The notes under the pieces: generated by a model
Seen by the model: the letters and a program-made list of their open reading frames with translations, nothing else
Told to the model about the DNA's origin: nothing
The model's database searches: none
Program-made: the position numbers and the translations under genes
Assembly (NCBI GenBank): GCA_015227615.1
Contig: JAALGZ010000055.1
Location: forward strand, 62,001 to 126,000
DNA from: Labyrinthula sp. Ha
Taxonomy: Eukaryota > Sar > Bigyra > Labyrinthulida > Labyrinthulaceae
Reading direction: 5' to 3'
Length of the DNA stretch: 64,000 nt
Part shown: positions 1-10,300 of the stretch, piece after piece
Layout: each line of letters opens with the position of its first letter
Numbering within the stretch: position 1 is the first letter of the stretch

Positions 1-3000
1 ACTTTTGCACGTTCCAAAAGCTTTTCGTCAAGTCATATAGCAAGTATGAAATGACCATTTAAGCTTCCTAAAAGTTGTTGCATTCCTAAGGTATACTTTG
101 AAACAAATTAAGTTTTTATCTTGTTGTAATGTATCAAATTATAACTTTTTTAGCTGCATGAAGATGCATAGAGTATAACCTCATTGTTGGCTAATTCGAA
201 CTATTGAGAAAATTTCCGAGCAACTGATTGTGCCTGATATCGCATTGTGATATGGATGGGAAATTATTGTTTATTCCTTGATATCAATTTGATTAAGCTT
301 TACTAAAGGAGGCATAAAGAACCCAACATGAAATCTAATATATGCCTTGTAGAATGTATTAAGAAAATTGATGGCGGGGTTTATGAACCTCAAAAGTCCT
401 GCAATTTTCTTCAGTCCATTCTACTTTGGTAATCATGAATTTCTCAATAAATAAGTTCCCAGACTACACCCTGGATACACGACAGCACTTATCACAGTTC
501 GATTGGTATTTCAGCTTGCTTGTAGTATAAGTTTCCATGAAGAACAAATTTGAGGTAGTAGATAGGCTACAGAGATTTTGGAACGTAATTAGTATTTTTT
601 TGTTTATCATAGGATTGATACAATTCTGAAAACCGTTATTATTTCCATCAACACTCAAGTTTTAATTGTGGTGCTCTCCAGTTTTGTTAATACGCAGTTA
701 TACTCTTAGAATTTCCTAGGTAATAACCTAAACAGTATTTTGCCGTATATGTTAAGGGCTAGGTTTTAAACAGCTACTTTTCTTATATGTAGTCCTGAGA
801 GCACATATGTACTTCTAATAAATTCAAGTTTTTTGAATTATCACAAGAATAATAGCCTATAATTCTAGTTGCGATTCTCATCGAGCTAAACAGGACTTGA
901 GAAAAAGGCTACCGGTAGTACTTGGCAGATCTTATTGCTAGATATACACGTTATTCTACATTGTTATGAATATATATTCTCACGGTAGAGGTATTTTCAT
1001 GTTGCAATCATACTGGGTCTTATAGACGGAGTGTATTTTATACCGCTTTACCCAACAACCCACCAGAGGAGAACGGCGATGTTGAATGTTAAGTCACGGG
1101 TTATATATTTCATGTCACATATTTTCATTGTCTAGTCTACTGGGCTTTATCGTATCATACCCTGAAAAGAGTTATACTTGCATATGCTCTTGTAATTTTA
1201 CTTAGAGTAGGGCTTAATTAACAACCAGGCAAAATCCCAAAAAAATGAATAAATTCCAATAATCTAATCCATTAACATATTAGTTGCAGGAGAAGTGCTT
1301 CGATAATTTTCTAGACAAAAACATGCAATTAGAATGAATATGTAAAGGAATGAAACTTTCAAAGATCTGCATGATCAAAAAGTTTAGTTCACTGGCGAAA
1401 CGGTTTTATGGACAAGGAAGGAAAAGTATCCATACACCAGTTAACAAGGATGGGCAATGGTTGCTTGCTATTTGAATACAGAGTCGATTTTGTAGAGGTT
1501 TTTGTAGAACTACAGGTTAGTAAACAACCTGTAGTTATTGCTTAGGTGACATTATGGTGCGTGGAATTTACCGGGTTTTTAATTGAGTAATTAAATATAA
1601 TTGCTATCTTGTTTGCTGATTCGACTATTTTTTTGCAAAACTCTCTGCTGAGAAGATTGAAGGTTTGTACCGGTGCTGCGTCGAAGATGGTTTTGGGGAT
1701 TATTTTTGTTATCTTTCCAAGGCGATTCATGCCATAAGAGCATGTTTTCTGGAATCATGTCATTAGACCGGCTCTATGAAAATGGGTTAGCATATCTTTT
1801 AATGATCCCGAACAAATCAGTCGCTATGACTGTTTACCTTTACTTTCAGTTCTTACCTTTCAATTTTTTTAGTTTATTAATGATATACTTATTTGAGTTC
1901 TTATCGAAGTGCAATTCCAATTTCCTTTGATTCTAGGTTATTTTATGTTTCAAAGGAAAATTAGTATGTTACTAATTAGACCCGCATTTAGTTGGTTAAA
2001 TCTCATTAAACTGATTTTTTAAATCGAAATTTTGTGACAAGTTTATTTGATATAATTGTTTAAGTCAACTCTATTCGGTTGTTTTGTTCTTCACCATTAG
2101 ACTCCTCTTCAATAAAATAGAAATTGATGTCTAATGACTTAAAATGGCTATATCTCGCGGCTTGTACTTTGCATTAGCTCTGGCCTTGAAATTTTATTAA
2201 CTGGCTGCATCTTGATTCTTGAGAAAGATTTTGTAACTGCACAACAGGAACTCGTAAGTGAAAACGCCAGCAACAGCTTCCCAGAATTTCAAACTTTTTG
2301 AGAACCCTATTCGGAAATGCATAAATTTAATAGCCGTAAGAAGATAGCTGTAAAGAATACTCTGCACACATCAAAGATGATGGCGAGGAATTATTAGATA
2401 TTTATAGGCTCCGCTACTTTCCTTATCTCTTGTTGAAAGCAGGACATAATTTGTCTGCCTTTTCTGGTATTCTTGTGCATTTTTATCCTATCATGTTTTG
2501 TTCAAATGCTTCTATGCGTCTATATGATCGGATTCATTTTTTTCGAGGAGTAACCCGGATTAACTGTGATACAGAATTGCTATAACAAAAAGGAAAACTG
2601 TAATATCGAGTCTTTAGAAATTCATGGGGATTCTTGGTTCTTGCCTTGTGTTGCTAATCCTAGGAGTTGAGAATACAGTTGATAAATTTGCTTAATTTTA
2701 AGCTTTTCCTATGGGCTGGGGTAAACTTATGGCACACAGACTGGAGCTTTTATTTTATATGGTTATCTGAGTTTCATCATTCATCTTCTTAAGTTATTCT
2801 TCTTAATTTGCTTCAGTCCCCCACTGCGCCCTTTCAGCCAAGAGAAAGAGCGATGATTTCTGTCTTCTAAGTCTAAGGTTTGTTTACTAATGTAAGCGTT
2901 TTTCGTATTTAGGCTACTGTTACTGACTCCGGAAACGCAGTTTAGTTATTAAATAGCTTGCTGCACTCCGGAAGTAGTTTCGCTAGCAGATTGCTCCAAA

Positions 3001-4565
3001 GGTGTAAAGAACCATCTTGCTTTCGTACCATGGTGTGCAGTTTTACTTTTCCCTATGAGTCTCTCGAGTTTTTATGTTTTATTTGTTTTTTTCAGTAAAG
3101 ACTTTGGCAGGAGCTAAAAGTAGCTCTTGTTTTAGATTGATCAAGGTGCTGTGAAATGATCTAAATTTGTCGAGAGAACAACAGCTGTTTCGGCTTAACG
3201 AAAACTCGTAAAGTTTTCGATTTAGTTACAGAGGCCTCAAGACTATATAAACTCCATCATTGTTTTTGTGAGGTTTAATATCAGTTTGGTAACTTAGTAG
3301 TTAAATAGTTAAAGTATTACCAAACCTGTAGGACCACACTTACCTGCGGACAATACCAAGGGTAACTTATCTTTAGGAAAATACTAAAAATAAAAAAAAA
3401 ATTAAACTTAAAGGATATGTTTACATAAAAGACACTTCATGATAGCAGTACGTTATGGAGAGTTACCCTCAGTGACAATATAGGCACTGTAAAGCTGATT
3501 CCAGGACGTGAACAACTAGAAAATTTCTTTGCTCTGATTCTTATCCGTAGAAGTCATACATGCCAACTCCATTTTAACCAGTACAGTACAAGCTACGAAC
3601 TTTCTCAAAAACTAAATCAGCTGTATGAAACGAGAAGTGTTCGGACTTGGATAAAATATCCCTATTAGAACAGGAAAGGGTTAAATAGTTTTCTGAAATA
3701 TATCAAACACAGAGTCAAGCCTTGAATACATTTACTACCCTTTTCAGCCCATGATTCTATAGAGAAATATTTACCTGAAAGGAGAGTACGAACATAAACT
3801 AGGTTATTTAGACTTTATCAGCTTCCTGTCAGTGCACATAAGACTCAAGGACATTCCTCAAAGCGATTTCTTAAAATATCTTTGTATTGACCAAATTTTA
3901 TCTTATATAGAGTATGGCGCATGTCGTATAAAGTTTTTGGACGAAACTATAGATTCGAATTGGCAAAAAATATTTCTTATTAAATGTACCGGTAATTACC
4001 AGAATTTCTGCTTAACAAGCCTTACTTACCGTTCCCATTAAGGAATCGCTGCACGAATTGTGAGTTAACGATTATAACGTTAAGAGCAACAATTTCGGTA
4101 ATTTTCAGCAGTACTAGAACATTTCACGAGTAGAAATAGTTTTCGACAATCATATCTTAATAAAGTGTTTTGGCTTTTTTATTTTTGAGTTGATACAAGA
4201 ATTCGACACTTCGAGTCACAAAAAGGATGAATTAATTATTCACATTGGGTAAGAATGAACCAAAAAGAAGTAGACAACTGGATTTAAGTTTGTTACAGGA
4301 GAAAGTTTGCTCTATGGTAGAGAAAAATCTTTTCCCTTTAGTTGTTGCTATATTTTCATACACACTAGCGACCCTTTGTCATTTATTTAGTGAAGTTTTT
4401 TGGTTTTGAAATTGTGTTGGAAGAGAAAATTTGGGGTTGGGTGCATCCCAAAGAACTAAAAGTTATTGTCCTTTATTATTTACTTTACCTGTTGTTGTTC
4501 TAGTATATCTTCCGTTCTTTCCGGTAGTTAAGAAATATAGAGTCTTACTTATTCGTTATATCTTT
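1..4565. other. gene-poor AT-rich stretch
   Basis: No recognisable gene, RNA or repeat was found. Open frames here are short (the longest about 90 codons, near 3760-4041 on the plus strand, with no ATG at its head). At this base composition a stop is expected roughly every 14 codons, so such frames are expected by chance in a 64-kb window. Exons flanked by introns of 25-30 nt could be hidden here, but I could not support any. Confidence 0.5.
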
Positions 4566-4579
4566 TAACGGTATATAAA
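4566..4579 (+). promoter_or_regulatory. TAACGGT motif overlapping a TATA-box-like sequence
   Basis: TAACGGT (4566-4572) runs directly into TATATAAA (4572-4579), about 50 bp before the ATG of the small candidate gene at 4630. The same TAACGGT/ACCGTTA word lies just upstream of several confident gene starts in this window. The sites are seen directly; their role as a promoter is inferred. Confidence 0.4.
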
Positions 4580-4629
4580 TTTATCAATAACACAGGTACT
4601 ATACCATTACATATAATCCAATAAGAAAC

Positions 4630-4900
4630 ATGAATTGGAAGAAGCCGAATAACCGAAACTTCTTGACAGGTGGGAAGAATTTATGTGAGATGATATTGAA
4701 TTCGAATAAAATCTCGACAGCGGAATTAATGACGTTAATTAAGGGACTAGGAAAGGGATACGAGAGCACGAATTCGTATTTACGCCCGTATCAGTAGCAG
4801 TATTCCTTTAAATGTGCAGTCGCTATCAAGGGATAACTTCTTGAGCATGAACATAAACAGAAAAACTTTACTTAGTAGATTAAGAAGTATCAAACTTTAG
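4630..4900 (+). CDS. small candidate gene, about 81 aa, one mini-intron
   Basis: Not recognised. The ATG at 4630 opens a 55-codon frame ending in TAG at 4795. If a 25-nt GT...AG intron (4776-4800; a 22-nt version ending at 4797 also keeps frame) is removed, the frame continues to TAG at 4898 and gives an 81-aa, mildly basic protein. Its composition looks like real coding: few rare residues and an amphipathic segment ELMTLIKGLGKG. A TATA-like box and a TAACGGT motif lie 50-65 bp upstream, and intron sizes of 28-31 nt are proven elsewhere in the window. Against it: a frame this short can arise by chance, the donor GTATTT is only fair, and I know no homolog. Confidence 0.35.
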
Positions 4901-5344
4901 ACAACGCTTGCTAGTAGCGTACAAAAAGTCAACAAGAAATGTCTTCTATTGAGTTCTAATGACCTTAGATGCGCCTGCCTTTGAAATATTTACAATGTTT
5001 CATTCGCTTCTGATCATTTTCTTCTTCACTAGTTTCTGTTATGCTTTGCTTCAACTCTTGAGTTCTCCAGTTGTGATAGCGAATGGCTCTAGCTTCATGC
5101 TGTTTGTCTAGGCGAACCACATAATTCCATAAAGAAACAGCATAATTAGAACATATAATCTACGCTAACGCAAAGGGAAGAACCAATAGTACCATACAAT
5201 CATACTGTTACGAGAAAGAGTTTTCAGCTAGTAGCACTACAAAGTTTAAACTTGATATGTTTCTTTTTTTTTGTGCTCCTTATTTTAATCCAAAAAATTT
5301 GCAGTTTCTAAATAGAATCCTTTAAACAAACACAAAGTTTAAAA
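4901..5344. other. intergenic, nothing recognised
   Basis: This spacer lies between the small candidate gene and the promoter region of the 557-aa orphan. No open frame or repeat of note was seen. Confidence 0.5.
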
Positions 5345-5424
5345 TTTTGGCGGGACACTTTTTCAAGCGGGATAATTTCATGGGCTTATTTTCAGTTTTC
5401 CCGGCTCCATTTTTTCTAACCGTT
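5345..5424 (+). promoter_or_regulatory. E2F-like sites and a Myb-like motif before the 557-aa orphan
   Basis: TTTTGGCGGGA (5345-5355) matches the classical E2F half-site pattern GGCGGGA. A second GCGGGA follows at 5367-5372, and TAACCGTT lies at 5417-5424. E2F and Myb/MSA-type sites together are typical of cell-cycle-controlled genes in plants, algae and animals, so S- or M-phase expression of the downstream gene is possible. The sites are read directly; the regulatory role is inference. Confidence 0.35.
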
Positions 5425-5539
5425 GGTAAATGTACAAAAAGAGAAAGTGTGTAACAAGAAATACACTGTACACAAAAGAATCAAGAACAAGGGAAAACAA
5501 CGTAATCACAGCAGAAACAACAAAACAAATCAAGAAACG

Positions 5540-7213
5540 ATGAATATATTCGAGCATTTACAATCTGCCGATCTTTCCAATCCGAATGATAAGCACACGA
5601 CAGAAATACAAAAAGAAATTGACAAGGCTTTGTCCAACGAACTAGACAACGCACAAGTTTTGCATTTATCAAAAGTCTGTTCTTTTTTCCTTTACAGACT
5701 TTATACTCAGCAGTATAGAAAAAAATCAGAAGTCAGCTTTGAACCTGAAGAGAACTCAAGTTTTTCTGTGCCACCAACTTTGGAAAAGCTTCTTCAGATC
5801 CCTCAAATTGATCTGTCATATACCTGCACCGAAACGAAAGAGGACGTGAAGAAAACAAAATCTAAACGAACACTTAGTAGAAGTGGTTTAATCAAGTCAC
5901 TTCGAATGAAAAATGAAATATATAAGAGACAAGGAAGTAGTAGAAGAAATATCCCTCAAGAAAACAAGTTTGTGGTAAAGGTTTTCAACATCGCACTGAA
6001 ATTTAAACCAAACGGCATTGATTCCGAATCTCTGTTTATGATTCTAGACCCGAAGATGATAAATTTCCTTCCTTTCTATTTTAAGAACAAAAAATTCATC
6101 AGTTGCTTACAAAGTATTGATCAAAAAGTGAAAACACATGCTCTTCGTAGTTGCTTTAGTTTACCGAAATCACGAGGAAGAAAGAAATCAAGAATTTTGC
6201 AGATACGTGATTCTTACACAGCGATGGCTGGATTTAGTGGGTCAAATGTACTAGACGGAGATAAAGTTTTTCTCAAAGTTCTAGAACTTGACTTAAATGG
6301 TCATATGCTAAAGAAGGAGCACATTCCAAAGTTTTGTTACTTTGTTCTTAATCTATTCAAGAGGGATCAAATTAAGATGAGTCCTGAAATTTTTAGTGCT
6401 GAAGAAGGAAATTATTTTGAAGATGTGCAAAGAGATAGGGCATACGATATAAGTTGCGATTTAGATGAGGACGAGTTTGAACCTTTGTTTGATGATGAAC
6501 CTGATGAAGATAAAAACGCCTTCAGAATTGACCACGTTCAGAGTGTCTTGCCTTTGCTAAAAGATCAGTTTAAGCGGGATGGGGATCGACATAGACTCCG
6601 TATTCTAAGAACTTTCACCTTTCTTCAGGAAGAAGATCCTCAATTTATTCAAGCAGTCAAGAAAATATTTAACAAGTATCTTGCTCTTCATAAAAAATCA
6701 TTCCAAACTGGAAGGAAGACGAACTATTCTAATTATTCTAGAGGCACCTCTGTTAATGACAGAACTAGGGTTTCCAAGTATTCTAGGTTTCACAAAAGAT
6801 CAATGTCTTCTGAAGGGGGCGAAGATTATGATATTGTCCCACAGACGCAAATGGTGGGAAGAATTAAGAAAAATAAAGTATTTGATATAGATGAATTAGG
6901 TCTTTTTAACAAAGTCTTAGGAAGTAGTTTGTCTTTGATGAAGGTGAGTTCTACAACTCGGAAATCAATCTGGTTATTCAGCAGAGAAGATTTTGACCTG
7001 AGTGAAGTTCATGTACAGAAAATGATGTCTGTATTGTTTCATCCAGAATTGAGGGAGTTCTGCTCCAGAGGAGGGTTTGAAATACTCCAAGTATTGTATT
7101 GGGTTGAGCGAAAAATACCGAAGTTGGATAACTGGATAAGCATTATTCAGGCTTCTGGCGATAGCGAGCTGCAAAGTCACTTTGGCAAGATATTTCTTGT
7201 TGATGAAATTTAG
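5540..7213 (+). CDS. orphan protein, 557 aa, acidic centre
   Basis: Not recognised. The frame is open from 5423, but the first ATG in it is at 5540, giving 557 aa. The protein is hydrophilic. A Lys/Arg-rich region (KKTKSKRTLSRSG) lies in the first quarter. A strongly acidic patch (DLDEDEFEPLFDDEPDEDK) is near residues 307-325. A Ser/Arg/Tyr-rich low-complexity stretch is near residues 395-430, and a more ordered, Trp-containing C-terminal segment follows. It has no signal peptide or membrane span, so a nuclear or cytosolic role is plausible. An ATG at 5430 opens a 37-codon frame whose TGA overlaps the main start (ATGA). A 35-nt GT-AG intron from 5451 would instead fuse this ATG in frame to the main protein, adding a basic leader. 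It is tail-to-tail with the EF-hand giant, 123 bp apart. Confidence 0.85.
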   Translation: MNIFEHLQSADLSNPNDKHTTEIQKEIDKALSNELDNAQVLHLSKVCSFFLYRLYTQQYRKKSEVSFEPEENSSFSVPPTLEKLLQIPQIDLSYTCTETKEDVKKTKSKRTLSRSGLIKSLRMKNEIYKRQGSSRRNIPQENKFVVKVFNIALKFKPNGIDSESLFMILDPKMINFLPFYFKNKKFISCLQSIDQKVKTHALRSCFSLPKSRGRKKSRILQIRDSYTAMAGFSGSNVLDGDKVFLKVLELDLNGHMLKKEHIPKFCYFVLNLFKRDQIKMSPEIFSAEEGNYFEDVQRDRAYDISCDLDEDEFEPLFDDEPDEDKNAFRIDHVQSVLPLLKDQFKRDGDRHRLRILRTFTFLQEEDPQFIQAVKKIFNKYLALHKKSFQTGRKTNYSNYSRGTSVNDRTRVSKYSRFHKRSMSSEGGEDYDIVPQTQMVGRIKKNKVFDIDELGLFNKVLGSSLSLMKVSSTTRKSIWLFSREDFDLSEVHVQKMMSVLFHPELREFCSRGGFEILQVLYWVERKIPKLDNWISIIQASGDSELQSHFGKIFLVDEI

Positions 7214-7336
7214 TCGTGTTATGTATATAGTCAGAGTTTAGCTCTTTGATATTAAGTCGAAAGTGAGAGTGCCTATAACATAAAAACATAGGGTTATGTA
7301 AAAATGTATATAAAGTATCCAGTGTTCATAAAGTAT

Positions 7337-10300
7337 CTATTGTGTCTCAATGTTTACCCCGGGCTCGCTCTGTTCATTCTTTCTTTGAATACGCTTCTTC
7401 TCTCCAAGGTTGTTACTAGAAACCAAATCTCCCTTATAATGCTTTCTAACAAAGCTATAAACTTGTTTTAAGAAACTTCTTGAAGGAAGTTTATGTCGTT
7501 CGCAATTTATCAATCCTTTTTGCAATATTGCCAGCTTTTTCCGCGAAATTTCTCCGCACAAATCTATAAAATTAAGAACCAGTCTGTACACTTTTCGCTT
7601 TCTGGATTTCTTCCGACACTCAGTGAATGCTGACACTAACCAAACCAGTATATCTAAGCAATAGTACGGAATTATTAAGTAGCTAAAGACAAGTCCTAAC
7701 GTAGCTCGATTTTTTTCCATTTTAGAGTTTTGACTCGTTTTATTCCATAAGTTAATTCCAGGGTAAAATGACCCTGTTGAAATTCTTAGCTGCAGCATGC
7801 AGCTAGAGTTTAGCAGCTTACTTCTTGCACTAAATATTTTTTCTCCTAATCCTCCTATACCTTTAAACGCACAAGGATTTTCTAAGCGGCCATAGTAGAG
7901 ACTAATGGTGGCCAAAAACCGGTTTTTAGTCTCTGTTTTGTTGACCATTGCTAGTATTTCAGGAAGTCCTATCTTAGACCAGGCATACTTGAACACAACC
8001 AGTTTGTTGTTCCATACTACGTTGAGCAAGAAGCTTATCAGTAGGGTGGACTCAGCCTCTTGATTAATTGGAAAAAAGGTAGCTAGTTCTTCAGATGCTA
8101 GTCTCTTTATTGCAAAGTTAAGAAATTTATCTGGTGGAATATTAGGAACTCCGATCCTGGACACAAACTTTACATCTTTGCCACAAAACCCTTTTGAACC
8201 TTTATTGAGAACCGCATATTCCAGAGATAGAAAAGGATCTTGTACCACGTCCATAATATTCAGTCTCTTTTTTTTCAACTTAATGTCAAGAATTGGGGAA
8301 GGTTCAGTTTTAATCATAAATAATGATATGGAGCATAAACGATGAGATCTTTGGTTCACTTCATCAAACGTATTTTTTCGGAAATCACAAGATGTCTCTG
8401 TTTGAAAGCTGTACGGAAGGAGGAAGATCAAGAAAGCCTCCGTAGAACTACTAAGAGCAGGAAGCAACACAAAATCAATTATTTTTCTGCAAGCTGATCG
8501 AAAAAGGTCAATTTCCCTTTTTGATACTCCAAAAAAGAATCCACCTAGTTCAACATTTTTATCGCTCTCTGTCTTTCTACCGAACCTTATCAAGACCAAG
8601 ACAAGATAATTCAAATCTACCACTGCACTGTCAAACCTCACCAGTACAGTTTGAAGGCAACTTGAAACATCTTCTGCTTGGATTTCAACTAAATTACTCT
8701 CGAGGAATCCTCTCAGGTTGTTCAGTTTTAGATTGACAGCTTGTGAGAAAAGTTTAAGAATATTGCTTTTGGAATTGTTTTGAAAATTAAATATGCGCCT
8801 TAGATCTTTCTTGAGTTGCTTCCTCAACCTTCTTAAGATATATATTTCTTGAAGTTTCTTTATGTCAGAGACAGAAATTATATTTCGATCGTTTACCTCT
8901 TGACGAAAAAAAGCTTCAAGGTTCATTGCATTTTCCTTTACACCTAAGATAGAAGCAAGGCGGGAAAACTGAAAAGGAAAACCAGAAGGATCTAGAGCCA
9001 ACCAGTTCACATGTTGCAAATACTCATGACAAAGCACTTTCTCTAAGCACAGAGATATATACTTTCTAGGGGTGTATTCATCAACTGGTTGCAAAATAGA
9101 TACACTCGGCTGTTTCATGGGCTCAATATTCTTCTCAGAGAGGGGAGGTTGCAGTTCGTTGACTGGGAGCTTGGTTCCAGAATCAATTTCTGCGTCTTGC
9201 AAGATACCTTTTACCCTCAACGAACCATTGCTTTTCCCCACTCGGATAAGCTTACCCCTTCCTCGAACGAAACGTTTGAATTCTGTGACTTGAACACTTT
9301 CCTCTTTATTCTTGTCTATTCTGAATGTAGATACTAGAAAAGAGCGTTCGGCCAAGGATAAAGGTATCCCAAGGTCACCTATTAAATTTTCAAAAGTCTT
9401 TACACTATATTGCTGATTATCTAGTTGAGGATACTTTTCAAGGAGCGTTTCTACTTTGAAACCAGATAAGTGCAATATCTTGAAACTTTTTCTTAACTTT
9501 CTTTCCAAGAAAGTAATACTCACCTTTGGTTCCACCAAGCGCAGAAACTCTCGCTCCTCTAAAGTTCCAGTATTATTGACATCAAAGATGTCGAAGATGT
9601 TAATTAGCAATTCTGAATCGGGATTAGTATCAAACCCTAAAAGTCTTAACGCTTCACATAGCGCATTGAGATTTATGTCTGCTGACATGTTAGAAAACTC
9701 TATCTTTCTCAGCAGTCTTCCTCGAATTTTTGAATACTTTGCCCGGATTTGATTCAAGGAACTTTCCATGTTAGATGTCAAGGCTGTCAAGATATATTGC
9801 AAAAAACCTTCTATATATACTCTTTTCTTACCTTCGATATCAAATACCGTCAATAATGGCCTAATTCTATTATAACTAAAGCGAACCCCAGTCACTTTAA
9901 GAAGTTTATGGAGGTCAGCAAGAGATATAAATTTTGATGTGAATTTTGAAATCTCGCAGCAAAGAACCTGATGCACTGTCATTTGTGTGATTTCTGACAC
10001 GGAAGTGGGTTTGTCACTTATCTTGACTGTCTGACTCAGAATTTTTAAAAAGTACTCCCGAGATTTATAAAGAATATTCTTCTGAGCTAAAGCTCTAGCA
10101 TCTACACCAGCGTTGCCGTAGTAATTTGCTAGCCAGGACTTCAAGATGGCAGGGCCCGTGAGAAAGGAACCATAGGTTGCAAATTTGGACATCTTCAGAG
10201 TCTCGGGAAATCGCAATTTAAATTCCCAGTTTGGATGTAGGGTCTGCAACCTGCTTAACTGGTGATAAAACTCCTTTGCAAAGCATTCCGCAGTCATTGG

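Noticed and set aside
3757-4041. 93-codon open frame with protein-like sequence
   Set aside because: No ATG at its head, no clear splice acceptor, and several such frames are expected by chance in the window.
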